Positions 1-7,552 of a stretch of 64,000 nucleotides of DNA are shown one piece after another (position 1 is the first letter of the stretch; each line of letters opens with the position of its first letter). This DNA comes from an uncultured Porphyromonadaceae bacterium (lineage in GTDB: Bacteria > Bacteroidota > Bacteroidia > Bacteroidales > Muribaculaceae). Made by a program: the position numbers and the translations under genes. Location: NCBI GenBank assembly GCA_900555715.1, contig USMC01000002.1, forward strand, positions 40,775-104,774, in the 5' to 3' direction. The notes under the pieces are model-generated. The model made no database searches and was not told the origin of the DNA. It worked only from the letters and a program-made list of their open reading frames with translations.

Positions 1-747
1 GACCTCTACAACTTCGAGTACAATGCCAAGACCGACGAAATTTATGTTACCAAAGTAGGCGGTGACGAGCCCGAACCTCCGGTAGAAAATGTCGCTGCTT
101 TCAATTTCGCTGCTCCGACAACTCTCACTCCTTCCTTCCCCGACTGGACCGAAGAGTACACCGAGCCTTGGGTTGCCGACAATAACAATACTATGATTGA
201 CCTGACAGATGTAGTATTCACCAACAACGGCGTGGAACTTGCTGATTTCTTAAATGAAGGTGTCACCACAACTACGACTCCATGGCGCATCTATCGTCAG
301 GCATCCGGTGTGCAGGAACTCCGCTGGTATAATAGGCGTCACCTCCTCGTCAGCGCTCCCGACGGCTACTATGTTCAGTCTGTCGAGTTCTATTCGCCCC
401 GTACTACCAAACAGAGTAACCTCGGCAATGTGGCTGTCGGCGCTTCCGACGGTGCAAAACTTAGCGCTGTCGACACTCTTCCCGAAGGCATGGGCTGCGG
501 CTTCTTCTACAACAATGCCGATGAATCTGTTGTCAGCCAGTCGTTCTTTGTAACAGGCACTACAAGCGCGCAGCTTATTAAGGTGTACTACGAAGCTGTC
601 TCCACTACCGGTGTTGACACCATCGAAGCTGCCGAAGCTGCAGAGGCTGTATACTACAACCTTCAGGGCGTACGCGTAGCCAACCCCGAAAACGGTCTCT
701 ATATCCGCGTTCAGGGCAAGACCGTCAGCAAAGTTTACGTGAAGTAA
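1..747 (+). CDS. Secreted protein, 3' part only, with C-terminal sorting-like motif
   Basis: The reading frame is open from base 1, so the start lies outside the window and only the last 248 residues are seen. The visible part is rich in Asn, Thr and aromatic residues and looks like a beta-rich extracellular domain. It ends in the block YYNLQGVRVANPENGLYIRV followed by a short basic tail and a final Lys. The same block ends the protein at 10945-12303. It resembles the last strands of type IX secretion C-terminal domains (a Y-N-L-Q-G turn, G-L-Y-I strand, basic end), so I infer export to the surface or periplasm. The family of the main domain is not recognised. A rho-independent terminator follows 21 bases after the stop. 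Confidence 0.8.
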   Translation, partial: DLYNFEYNAKTDEIYVTKVGGDEPEPPVENVAAFNFAAPTTLTPSFPDWTEEYTEPWVADNNNTMIDLTDVVFTNNGVELADFLNEGVTTTTTPWRIYRQASGVQELRWYNRRHLLVSAPDGYYVQSVEFYSPRTTKQSNLGNVAVGASDGAKLSAVDTLPEGMGCGFFYNNADESVVSQSFFVTGTTSAQLIKVYYEAVSTTGVDTIEAAEAAEAVYYNLQGVRVANPENGLYIRVQGKTVSKVYVK

Positions 748-768
748 AATACTTCAGATTATCTACAG

Positions 769-804
769 CGCTCCGTCTGCAAGTCAGGCGGAGCGTATTT
801 TTTT
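769..804 (+). terminator. Rho-independent terminator
   Basis: An 11-bp stem (CGCTCCGTCTG / CAGGCGGAGCG, one G-T pair) with a 5-base loop is followed by a T-rich run. It ends the rightward gene at 1-747. Confidence 0.85.
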
Positions 805-962
805 GTTCAGACCTGAGATGTGCGCGCAAAAAGAAAGTCCCAACTCGTTTCGGCAACGTTTCAGGACCTAAGCCAAAAGGCATGATTTGTGATTCAAGTG
901 TGTGCTGTTTATAGCAATTGAATGTAGAGATTATATCATACTTACTTACAAAGAACTTGAAT

Positions 963-998
963 CCGGAGCGCCGACTGTCGTCGCGACGTTGGCACCGG
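963..998. other. Strong hairpin in a 456-bp non-coding gap, possible structured RNA
   Basis: In the gap 748-1203 no ORF is convincing. Here the arms CCGG, GCC-G-AC and GTCG pair in order with CGAC, GT-T-GGC and CCGG around a 3-base loop, giving a nearly continuous stem with small bulges. There is no T-run next to it, so it is not a simple terminator. A TAATTTTG box lies just to the right, at about 1030-1037. The rest of the gap is AT-rich with no further structure that I can support. Confidence 0.35.
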
Positions 999-1151
999 AG
1001 ATGCCTTGACTTAGATTCATATATTTGGGTAATTTTGTAAATAATAATTGGTCTAAGGACAAAGCAAAGTTCTCGACTGCAAAGTTACGCACCTTTTTCG
1101 GGTTGTGCAAGTGTTTTTGGTAAAAAATTAAATATTTTAAAAAATAAATGT

Positions 1152-1183
1152 GCTCCGCCGTAACGTTTGTGTTATGGCGGAGC
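1152..1183 (-). terminator. Terminator of the galactose operon
   Basis: A 13-bp stem (GCTCCGCCGTAAC against GTTATGGCGGAGC, one G-T pair) has a 6-base loop. On the minus strand it is followed by ATTTATTTTTTAAAAT. It lies 20 bases past the stop of the last gal-operon gene. Confidence 0.8.
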
Positions 1184-1203
1184 AGGATGGTATGTGAGGT
1201 CTT

Positions 1204-2109
1204 TTATCCGAAAAGAGGCGTAGGATATTCGCCGGAAGCGTGAAGTTCGGCAAATTTCTCAACGACGCCCGGACGGTCGGCGCTATACGTTACGCCGAAC
1301 CAGCGCGATGTGGTGTCGAGCACTTTCACAGTCACAGTGCCGTTCTGAACGAGCGGTTCGATGCACGGCGGAATGGGGAACTCTGCTTTGGGAACGTCGA
1401 TGTTCTTTTTGAGGAAATCGATGAAGCGCTCCTCGCCGAGTTCGAAGAAGTCGGGAGTGAATCCCCACATGTTCATCGATACGGGAGTCTCCGGAGCAAG
1501 CTGCTGGAGTTCGCCTTCGGCATTGTTGGTGACGATGTTGTGGTCGGCGTCATAGCGGATGTCGGTGCGTTCCTCGACGGCGGTGAGAAGTCCGTCGGCT
1601 GTCTTGCAGATGCCGCGGCTGACGGTGCCGTTTTCTGTCATGGTGTTGCCTACACGGAAGCCTACCATCGAATAGTCGCCTTTGCGGTCGCGCGGACGCA
1701 TGAGGTCACGGGCAAGCACTGCGAAGCTGTCGCGACCGTAGAAGTCGTCGGCGTTGATGACGGCGAAAGGCTCGTGTATGGCTGTCTTGCCCATGAGAAC
1801 AGCCTGGGTAGTACCCCAGGGCTTTGTGCGGTCTGCCGGGCAGGTGAAGCCTTCCGGCAGTTTGTCTACCGACTGGAAAACTACTTCTACCGGTACTTTG
1901 TCTTCGTATTTCGAAATCACTTTCTCGCGGAATTCGTTTTCGAAGTCTTTGCGGATTACGAATACTATTTTGCCGAAGCCGGCACGCAGAGCGTCGAAGA
2001 CCGAGTAGTCCATGATGGTCTCACCATTGGGTCCGAGCCCGTCGAGCTGTTTGAGACCGCCGTAGCGGCTGCCCATGCCTGCGGCTAATATGAATAAGGT
2101 TGGTTTCAT
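1204..2109 (-). CDS. Sugar-phosphate nucleotidyltransferase in the gal operon
   Basis: This is a 301-residue protein of the NTP_transferase family, which joins a sugar-1-phosphate to an NTP. The N-terminus has the nucleotide-binding loop LAAGMGSRYGGLKQ followed by LDGLGPNGETIMDYS, and a metal-site-like INADDFYG lies near residue 120. It is the last gene of the galK-galE-galM operon, 12 bases after galM. No GalT (HIT-type uridylyltransferase) is present in this cluster, so I infer that it may make UDP-galactose or UDP-glucose directly from the 1-phosphate and UTP. The exact sugar and base are not readable from sequence. A GTG one codon upstream is an alternative start; ATG at 2109 is preferred. 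Confidence 0.85.
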   Translation of the reverse strand: MKPTLFILAAGMGSRYGGLKQLDGLGPNGETIMDYSVFDALRAGFGKIVFVIRKDFENEFREKVISKYEDKVPVEVVFQSVDKLPEGFTCPADRTKPWGTTQAVLMGKTAIHEPFAVINADDFYGRDSFAVLARDLMRPRDRKGDYSMVGFRVGNTMTENGTVSRGICKTADGLLTAVEERTDIRYDADHNIVTNNAEGELQQLAPETPVSMNMWGFTPDFFELGEERFIDFLKKNIDVPKAEFPIPPCIEPLVQNGTVTVKVLDTTSRWFGVTYSADRPGVVEKFAELHASGEYPTPLFG

Positions 2110-2121
2110 CACGATTATGAA

Positions 2122-3171
2122 TTATGCATTCTGAGTTGTGAATTTGAAATTGATGTGGCGTATATAGCGCTCGCCGGGGCGGAGGAGAGTGGAGGGGAAT
2201 GCCGGAGTGTTAGGTGAATTGGGGAAGTCCTGGCATTCGATGGCGACGCCGTCGTAGTCGTTATAGCTGCGTCCGGCTTTGCTTGCGGGGCTGCCGGCAA
2301 GCCAGTTGCCTGTGTATACCTGTACGCCGGGCTGGTCGGTCTCAACCTTGAGGACACGACCGGAAGTGTCGTCGGCGAGGATGGCGGCTGTTGCGGGCAC
2401 GCCGGGAGTGTGATTGTCGATCACCCAGCAGTTGTCGTAGCCTTTGCCGAATTTCAGTGCCGGGAAAGGTATGTAGATGTCGCGTCCGAGTTCTTTTGCA
2501 GCCGTGAAGTCCATCGGTGTTCCTGCGACGGGAGCCGCGGCGCCCTCGGGGATGAGGGTGGAATCGGTGGGCAGATATGAAGAAGCGTTGAGCCATAGTT
2601 TCTGCGACAGGACGCTGCCCGAGGCATGACCGGCAAGATTCCAGTAGGTATGGTTGGTGAGGTTTACGACTGTAGAAGCGTCGGTGGTGGCTTCCAGCGT
2701 CAGATAGAGCTCGTTCGAGTCGGTCCATGTATAAGTTGCCTTGACCTTCAGTTCGCCGGGGTATCCGCTGTCGCCGTCGGGCGATATGTGAGTGAATACC
2801 ACGGTCTGATTCTCGGCGCTTTCTACTTTCCATATCTGGTTTTGGAATCCTTCGGGACCGCCGTGAAGGTGGTTGGGACCGTTGTTGACAGGCAGCTCGT
2901 AGTTCTTGCCGTCGATGGTGAGCTTTCCGTTGGCTATGCGGTTGGCATAGCGTCCGGGCACCTTGCCTGCGCACGGACCGTCGGCGATGTAGTCGGCGGC
3001 ATCGGCATAGCCCAATGCTACGTCGGCGAGATTGCCCTTGCGGTCGGGAACACATACAGCCACCACGCCGGCGCCAAGCGTCGAGAGAGTTACGGAGGCA
3101 CCGCTGGCGTTGGTGATGGTGAACAGTGTGATGTCGCCTTTGGGCGACGGTGATACAGTGCGGCGGATCAT
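2122..3171 (-). CDS. galM: Aldose 1-epimerase (mutarotase)
   Basis: GalM interconverts alpha and beta anomers of galactose in the cytoplasm or periplasm, the first step of the Leloir pathway. Family motifs are in order: NGPNHLHGGPEGF with the first active-site His, LTNHTYWNL with the second His, and GVAIECQDFPNSPN carrying the catalytic Glu near the C-terminus. The 349-residue length is normal. The ATG at 3171 overlaps the galE stop as ATGA, which favours this start over an upstream in-frame start that would lie inside galE. No signal peptide is seen from this start. Confidence 0.93.
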   Translation of the reverse strand: MIRRTVSPSPKGDITLFTITNASGASVTLSTLGAGVVAVCVPDRKGNLADVALGYADAADYIADGPCAGKVPGRYANRIANGKLTIDGKNYELPVNNGPNHLHGGPEGFQNQIWKVESAENQTVVFTHISPDGDSGYPGELKVKATYTWTDSNELYLTLEATTDASTVVNLTNHTYWNLAGHASGSVLSQKLWLNASSYLPTDSTLIPEGAAAPVAGTPMDFTAAKELGRDIYIPFPALKFGKGYDNCWVIDNHTPGVPATAAILADDTSGRVLKVETDQPGVQVYTGNWLAGSPASKAGRSYNDYDGVAIECQDFPNSPNTPAFPSTLLRPGERYIRHINFKFTTQNA

Positions 3172-4202
3172 TGCATGTTGCGTATATGTTTTTCCCATGC
3201 CCATGCAGCGCGCAGGGTGTCGTCGATGTCGCGTTCGGCTTTCCATCCGAGTTCTTCGTTGGCGAGAGCTGTGTCTGCCCATACGGCGGGTACGTCGCCG
3301 GCTCGACGTCCTACGATCTTATAGTTGAGCTTTAGACCGTTGGCTTTTTCGAATCGTGTCAGCAGTTCGAGAACAGACAGCGGGCTGCCTGTGCCGACGT
3401 TGAAGATTTCGTATTTGGTCTTCATCTTGCCTTCTACCATGCGGTCGACAGCAGCGACGTGTGCCTTAGCAAGGTCGACAACGTCGATATAGTCGCGCAG
3501 ACATGTGCCGTCGGGCGTGTCGTAGTCGTTGCCGAACACAGAGAGACATTCGCGTATGCCGGCGGCGGTCTGTGTCACGAAGGGTACCAGATTGTTAGGC
3601 ACGCCGCGCGGCAGTTCGCCTATGAGTGCCGACGGATGTGCGCCGATGGGGTTGAAGTAGCGCAGTGCTATGCCGTACATGCCTTCGTAGGCGCGGCAGC
3701 AGTCGCGCAGGATGTCCTCGGCGATCTGCTTGGTGTTACCGTAGGGCGATGTGGCGGGCTGGCGCGGTGTCTGCTCGGTGACGGGCAGCACTTCTGCATC
3801 TCCGTAGACGGTTGCCGACGACGAGAAGAGGATGTTCGGGCGATTGAACTCCTTCATGAGCTGGAGGATGTTCATATAGGACACGAGGTTGTTCTGGTAG
3901 TATTTCAGCGGTTCTGTCATCGACTCTCCCACAGCCTTGAAGGCTGCGAAGTGTATGACGGTGCTGAACTTATGGCGTTCGAAAACGCCTCGGAGAGCAT
4001 TGATGTCGCAGGTGTCTACTTCTTCGAACGTCAGTTTGCGTCCGATTATTTTCTCGACGCCTTCGAGGGCTGTCGGTTCGGAATTGGAGAAATTGTCGAT
4101 TACGACAACGTCGTAACCGGCTTCGATAAGAGCGACGGTGGTGTGTGTGCCGATATATCCGGCGCCACCGCTCACGAGAATTGTATCTTTGAATTGTGCC
4201 AT
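3168..4202 (-). CDS. galE: UDP-glucose 4-epimerase
   Basis: GalE interconverts UDP-glucose and UDP-galactose with bound NAD. The Rossmann signature GGAGYIG is at residues 12-18, followed by the SSSATVYG segment and the catalytic YGNTK (Y-x-x-x-K). The 344-residue length is typical of GalE. It lies 9 bases after galK and overlaps galM by 4 bases, so the three are co-translated. Confidence 0.96.
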   Translation of the reverse strand: MAQFKDTILVSGGAGYIGTHTTVALIEAGYDVVVIDNFSNSEPTALEGVEKIIGRKLTFEEVDTCDINALRGVFERHKFSTVIHFAAFKAVGESMTEPLKYYQNNLVSYMNILQLMKEFNRPNILFSSSATVYGDAEVLPVTEQTPRQPATSPYGNTKQIAEDILRDCCRAYEGMYGIALRYFNPIGAHPSALIGELPRGVPNNLVPFVTQTAAGIRECLSVFGNDYDTPDGTCLRDYIDVVDLAKAHVAAVDRMVEGKMKTKYEIFNVGTGSPLSVLELLTRFEKANGLKLNYKIVGRRAGDVPAVWADTALANEELGWKAERDIDDTLRAAWAWEKHIRNMQ

Positions 4203-4211
4203 ATTGGTGTT

Positions 4212-5354
4212 TTAAGCTTCTATTTTGTGTGCGCCGTCGCTGATCACAACCTCGTAGATCTTGGGCTCGTGACCGTAGCGCTTGTTGAATTCTTTCTTGG
4301 CTTTTTCGAGGAATCCTTCGAGGAGTTCGTTCTTCACAAGGTTGATGGTGCAGCCGCCGAAGCCGCCGCCCATGATGCGCGAGCCTGTCACGCCGCATTC
4401 CTTGGCAATGTCGTTGAGGAAGTCGAGCTCCTCGCAGCTCACCTCGTAGTCTTTCGACAGACCGGCGTGTGTGGCGTACATGCAGCGTCCTACAGTGTCG
4501 TAGTCGCCGGCGACGAGGGCGTCGCATACGTCGAGCACGCGCTGCTTCTCCTCGATGACGAACTTGGCGCGGAAGTAGTCTTCGGCGGTGATGTCGCTCT
4601 TGGCGGCGTCGAGCATTTCCATGGTGGCGTCGCGGAGGGTTTCTACGCCAAGGCGTGCTGCCACGCGCTCGCAGCTGTTGCGGCGTTTGTTATACGGGCT
4701 GTCGGCGAGTTCGTGCTTTACAACGGAATCGACGAGCACAAGCGTATAGCCTTCGGGCTTGAAGGGGAAGTATTCGAATTCCATCGAGCGGCAGTCGAGA
4801 CGCATCAGATGGTCTTTCTTGCCGAATACGCTGGCAAACTGATCCATGATGCCGCAGTTCACACCGCAGTAGTTGTGCTCGGTGCTCTGACCTATGCGGG
4901 CGAGTTCGAATTTATCGATGCTGTTGCCGTTGAAAAGGTCGTTGAGAGCGAAGGCGAAGCAGCTTTCGAGCGCTGCCGACGAGCTGAGACCTGCGCCGAG
5001 GGGCACGTTGCCGGCAAAGACGGCGTCGAAGCCTTCGACCTTGCCGCCGCGCTTGAGGATTTCGCGGCATACACCGAATATATAGCGAGCCCATGATGCC
5101 TTGGGTGCGTCGACTTCGTTAAGACCGAATGATGCGGAATCGTTGATGTCAATGGAGAAGACGTTTACTTTTTCAGTGCCGTTGGGGCGGATTTCTGCCA
5201 TGATGACTTTGTCGATGGCGCCGGGGAACACGAAGCCGCCGTTATAGTCGGTGTGTTCGCCTATGAGGTTGATACGTCCGGCAGATGCATAGAGAGTGCC
5301 TTTTTCGCCGAATTTTTCTTCGAATGTCTTTTCGATTTTTTTCTGGAGATCCAT
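4212..5354 (-). CDS. galK: Galactokinase
   Basis: GalK phosphorylates alpha-D-galactose to galactose-1-phosphate with ATP. All three GHMP-kinase motifs are visible: GRINLIGEHTDYNGG at residues 26-40 (substrate binding), PLGAGLSSSAALE (ATP loop), and GSRIMGGGFGGCTINLV near the C-terminus. From the ATG at 5354 the protein has 380 residues, the usual length. The open frame extends further upstream, but that part crosses the promoter, so the downstream ATG is chosen. It is the first gene of the operon. Confidence 0.96.
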   Translation of the reverse strand: MDLQKKIEKTFEEKFGEKGTLYASAGRINLIGEHTDYNGGFVFPGAIDKVIMAEIRPNGTEKVNVFSIDINDSASFGLNEVDAPKASWARYIFGVCREILKRGGKVEGFDAVFAGNVPLGAGLSSSAALESCFAFALNDLFNGNSIDKFELARIGQSTEHNYCGVNCGIMDQFASVFGKKDHLMRLDCRSMEFEYFPFKPEGYTLVLVDSVVKHELADSPYNKRRNSCERVAARLGVETLRDATMEMLDAAKSDITAEDYFRAKFVIEEKQRVLDVCDALVAGDYDTVGRCMYATHAGLSKDYEVSCEELDFLNDIAKECGVTGSRIMGGGFGGCTINLVKNELLEGFLEKAKKEFNKRYGHEPKIYEVVISDGAHKIEA

Positions 5355-5404
5355 GGTGTTATGATATATTTTAGTGTTTGAAATTTGGCTTGGTTTCATA
5401 GCTC

Positions 5405-5435
5405 CAAAATTAACATAAAAATATCGCCCGTGCAA
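5405..5435 (-). promoter_or_regulatory. Promoter of the galactose operon
   Basis: On the minus strand a TTG (5433-5435) lies 20 bases before TAATTTTG (5405-5412), matching the Bacteroidota sigma-ABfr consensus. It is about 50 bases before the galK start. Confidence 0.75.
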
Positions 5436-5449
5436 ATACGCACGAGCGA
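5422..5449. promoter_or_regulatory. Inverted repeat over the galK promoter: operator or terminator
   Basis: ATCGCCCGTGC and GCACGAGCGAT form an 11-bp inverted repeat with one mismatch and a 6-base spacer that contains the TTG of the galK promoter. Position favours an operator. On the minus strand it is also followed by ATTTTTAT, so it could instead be a terminator for the M56 gene ending at 5587. The gap 5450-5586 otherwise shows only a short CCCCCGGGGG palindrome near 5564. Confidence 0.5.
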
Positions 5450-5586
5450 TAATCTATCACATTTTAGCCAAAAAACATCAATAATTGCCCAAATATATCC
5501 TGGAGGCATTCTTTGAATGTTTTTCCTCTATGATTTTGCTACATACATGAAGATCTGTCATTGCCCCCGGGGGATATGGCTGTTCT

Positions 5587-7029
5587 CTATTTTTTCAGTT
5601 CTATTACTACAAGACCGTTCGGATGGTTGGGGTCATTCTTGAAGACTGATATGTGCTCGATTTCATCGGTATTGAGTTTTTCAACTTCCGCTGCTGTAGC
5701 CGGTTTTCCGTCGATGGTGTAGTCGGGCGCGGGTCTTCTGTCGGGACCAAGTTTGAAGTTTACGGGCAGCGCGAATCCCATATCGACAGCTTCTCCGCTT
5801 TCATTTACTGCCGGCTCCCAGAGAGGCATGCTGCGTGCTACGCGCAATGCTTCTTTGTCGAGTTCTTCCCACGACGAGCTTTTGAGGATGCTGAAATCGG
5901 AAAGCGAGCCATCGGCGCGTACGATGAAATGTACTACCGCCTTTCCTTCGTGTCCGGCTTCCTTTGCTGCTTCGGGATACTTGACGTTATTGGCGAGAAA
6001 ATTTATCAGTTCTCCCATTCCTCCGGGAAAACTTGCCTGACTAAAGATCGCACTGCCAGATTTTTCACTACCTTTGCGTTCGGAAACCGTTTTTGTCACC
6101 TGTGCAGGTGCCTCGGGTTCGGATTTCTCGACCGGCATTTCCGCAGCGCGCAGGCTTGCCATAGCATTTGCCACAGCCGGAATGTTGACTACTGCAACGG
6201 CTACCACAGGTGCCATTGCCAGGACTAAGCCGCGGAGGCGGCGGAGTCCGCTGTTCTTTTCTTTGCACATCATTGTAATGCGTTTTTTAAGTTTACTATG
6301 ATTGAGGCTGTTGGCAAGCGACTGGAAACGAGTGCCGACAGCCTTTTTTATCAGCAACATCTGATAGGTCCGCGGCTCTATGCCTGAATCGAGCACAGAG
6401 GCGTCGGCCTGATATTCGTGAACGGTCTTGAGTTCTTCGCGCATGAGCCATGCCGCGGGATTGTACCACAGCAGGATGCACGCCGCCTGAGCAAACAGGA
6501 GGTCGGCGCAGTGGCGGTGGCGGATATGGGCGAGTTCGTGAGCGGTGATGACGCTTCCCGCAGCGGCATAATCGTCTTCGCCCATCACTATGTAATGCCC
6601 CCAGCTGAACGGTGCTACCTTGTCTGCCGGAAGAAGGACAAGAGTGTATCCGCCGTGCTCCTGACGGTGTCCTGCGCGTACGAGCGAGGTGAGACGTACC
6701 GCCGTTACTATAGCGGCGAGCAGGGCGATGACGACGCCGGCAAGATATATGGCGACAAGTATTCCTGGTAGCTGCGATGACGCGGCTGGCGCGACCGCGA
6801 GCGGCGTGAGTTCGAAGCCTACGGCAGCAGCTGGAGCCGCTGTGCCGTTGTGGAAATGCTGCGTGCTGAGGGGATACGCTGCGAAAGCGACGGCGTAGAT
6901 CGTCCACAGCACGGCGCGGTTGAGTGTCATCTGCTTTTCTCCCGACATGACGAGTTTGTAGAGCAGATAACCGGCAAGAAGAAAGATGCCGGTGTAGAGA
7001 GAATATGCTGCCAGTGCGCCCATGTTCAT
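5587..7029 (-). CDS. BlaR1-type M56 zinc metallopeptidase with TonB-like C-terminal domain
   Basis: This 480-residue membrane protein has several N-terminal hydrophobic segments, then the M56 zinc motif HELAHIRHRHCAD at about residues 163-175. A further hydrophobic segment near residues 265-290 follows. The C-terminal half holds a TonB C-terminal domain, recognisable from FPGGMGELINFLANNVKYP and GKAVVHFIVRADGSLSDF. In BlaR1/MecR1 systems such proteases sense a cell-envelope signal and cause cleavage of the BlaI repressor. Here the beta-lactam sensor domain is replaced by the TonB-like domain, a layout common in Bacteroidota. The start overlaps the repressor stop as ATGA. The ligand is unknown. 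Confidence 0.9.
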   Translation of the reverse strand: MNMGALAAYSLYTGIFLLAGYLLYKLVMSGEKQMTLNRAVLWTIYAVAFAAYPLSTQHFHNGTAAPAAAVGFELTPLAVAPAASSQLPGILVAIYLAGVVIALLAAIVTAVRLTSLVRAGHRQEHGGYTLVLLPADKVAPFSWGHYIVMGEDDYAAAGSVITAHELAHIRHRHCADLLFAQAACILLWYNPAAWLMREELKTVHEYQADASVLDSGIEPRTYQMLLIKKAVGTRFQSLANSLNHSKLKKRITMMCKEKNSGLRRLRGLVLAMAPVVAVAVVNIPAVANAMASLRAAEMPVEKSEPEAPAQVTKTVSERKGSEKSGSAIFSQASFPGGMGELINFLANNVKYPEAAKEAGHEGKAVVHFIVRADGSLSDFSILKSSSWEELDKEALRVARSMPLWEPAVNESGEAVDMGFALPVNFKLGPDRRPAPDYTIDGKPATAAEVEKLNTDEIEHISVFKNDPNHPNGLVVIELKK

Positions 7030-7403
7030 TTACGGTTTTGTTCTACCAAGTCTATTATCTCACGCAGTTCGTCGACCGAAATTTTCTCTTCCTCTACGAG
7101 TGCCGACACGACTGAGCTGTAGCTGTTGTTGAAATAGCTCTTCACAACCTGCGCCAACGAACGTGTGCGGAACGCTTCCTGCGGCACTTTGGCGGCGTAG
7201 GTGAACGCTCCGTTGCGCTCGCCGCTGTGTTCGACATATCCTTTGTCGACGAGTATGCGGACGATGGTAGCCACGGTGTTGAAATGCGGCTTAGGGTCTG
7301 GATAGTCGGCGAGAAGTTCGCGGATGGTCTGCGCTCCGTTTTTCCAGAGGCGTTCCATTACTTCCGTCTCTTTTTCAGTGAGTTTTTTTGTCGAGGTTTT
7401 CAT
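7026..7403 (-). CDS. BlaI/MecI/CopY-family transcriptional repressor
   Basis: This is a 125-residue winged-helix repressor. The N-terminal part (LTEKETEVMERLWKNG, then TIRELLADYP and FNTVATIVRILVDKGYVEH) is the DNA-binding domain. The C-terminal part (SLAQVVKSYFNNSYSSVVSAL) is the dimerisation region. It is cotranscribed and translationally coupled with the M56 protease. Three near-identical palindromes cover its promoter, one touching its start codon, which indicates autorepression lifted by proteolysis. Confidence 0.93.
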   Translation of the reverse strand: MKTSTKKLTEKETEVMERLWKNGAQTIRELLADYPDPKPHFNTVATIVRILVDKGYVEHSGERNGAFTYAAKVPQEAFRTRSLAQVVKSYFNNSYSSVVSALVEEEKISVDELREIIDLVEQNRK

Positions 7404-7477
7404 AACTAAAAAATTAGTTCACGGCAAAGTTATAAACTAATTTTTTAGTTTGCAAATTTTCAACTAAATTTTTAGTC
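7404..7477. promoter_or_regulatory. Three tandem BlaI-type operators
   Basis: Three copies of AACTAA-N4-TTAGTT lie at 7404-7419, 7435-7450 and 7462-7477 (the last ends in C instead of T). Their centres are 31 and 27 bp apart, close to three helical turns. The first abuts the blaI-like start codon, and the second fills the space between the promoter elements. Confidence 0.8.
7425..7455 (-). promoter_or_regulatory. Promoter of the blaI-like/M56 operon
   Basis: On the minus strand TTG (7453-7455) is followed after 20 bases by TAACTTTG (7425-7432). The spacer is occupied by the central operator, so repressor binding should block RNA polymerase. Confidence 0.78.
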
Positions 7478-7486
7478 GAAAAAATA

Positions 7487-7516
7487 GAATGCCCGACATT
7501 ATTTTGTCAGGCATTC
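7487..7516 (-). terminator. Terminator of the tricorn-type protease gene
   Basis: GAATGCCCGAC pairs with GTCAGGCATTC. On the minus strand the stem is followed by TATTTTTTC. It lies 37 bases past the protease stop and separates it from the BlaI operator region. Confidence 0.8.
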
Positions 7517-7552
7517 TTATGATTATTCTTTAGGAGGTTGGCGTTCAGTTCT

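Noticed and set aside
3459..5096. 545-residue open frame on the plus strand opposite galE and galK
   Set aside because: It is antisense to two clearly real genes, has no recognisable family, and arises from codon bias that avoids stops on the other strand.
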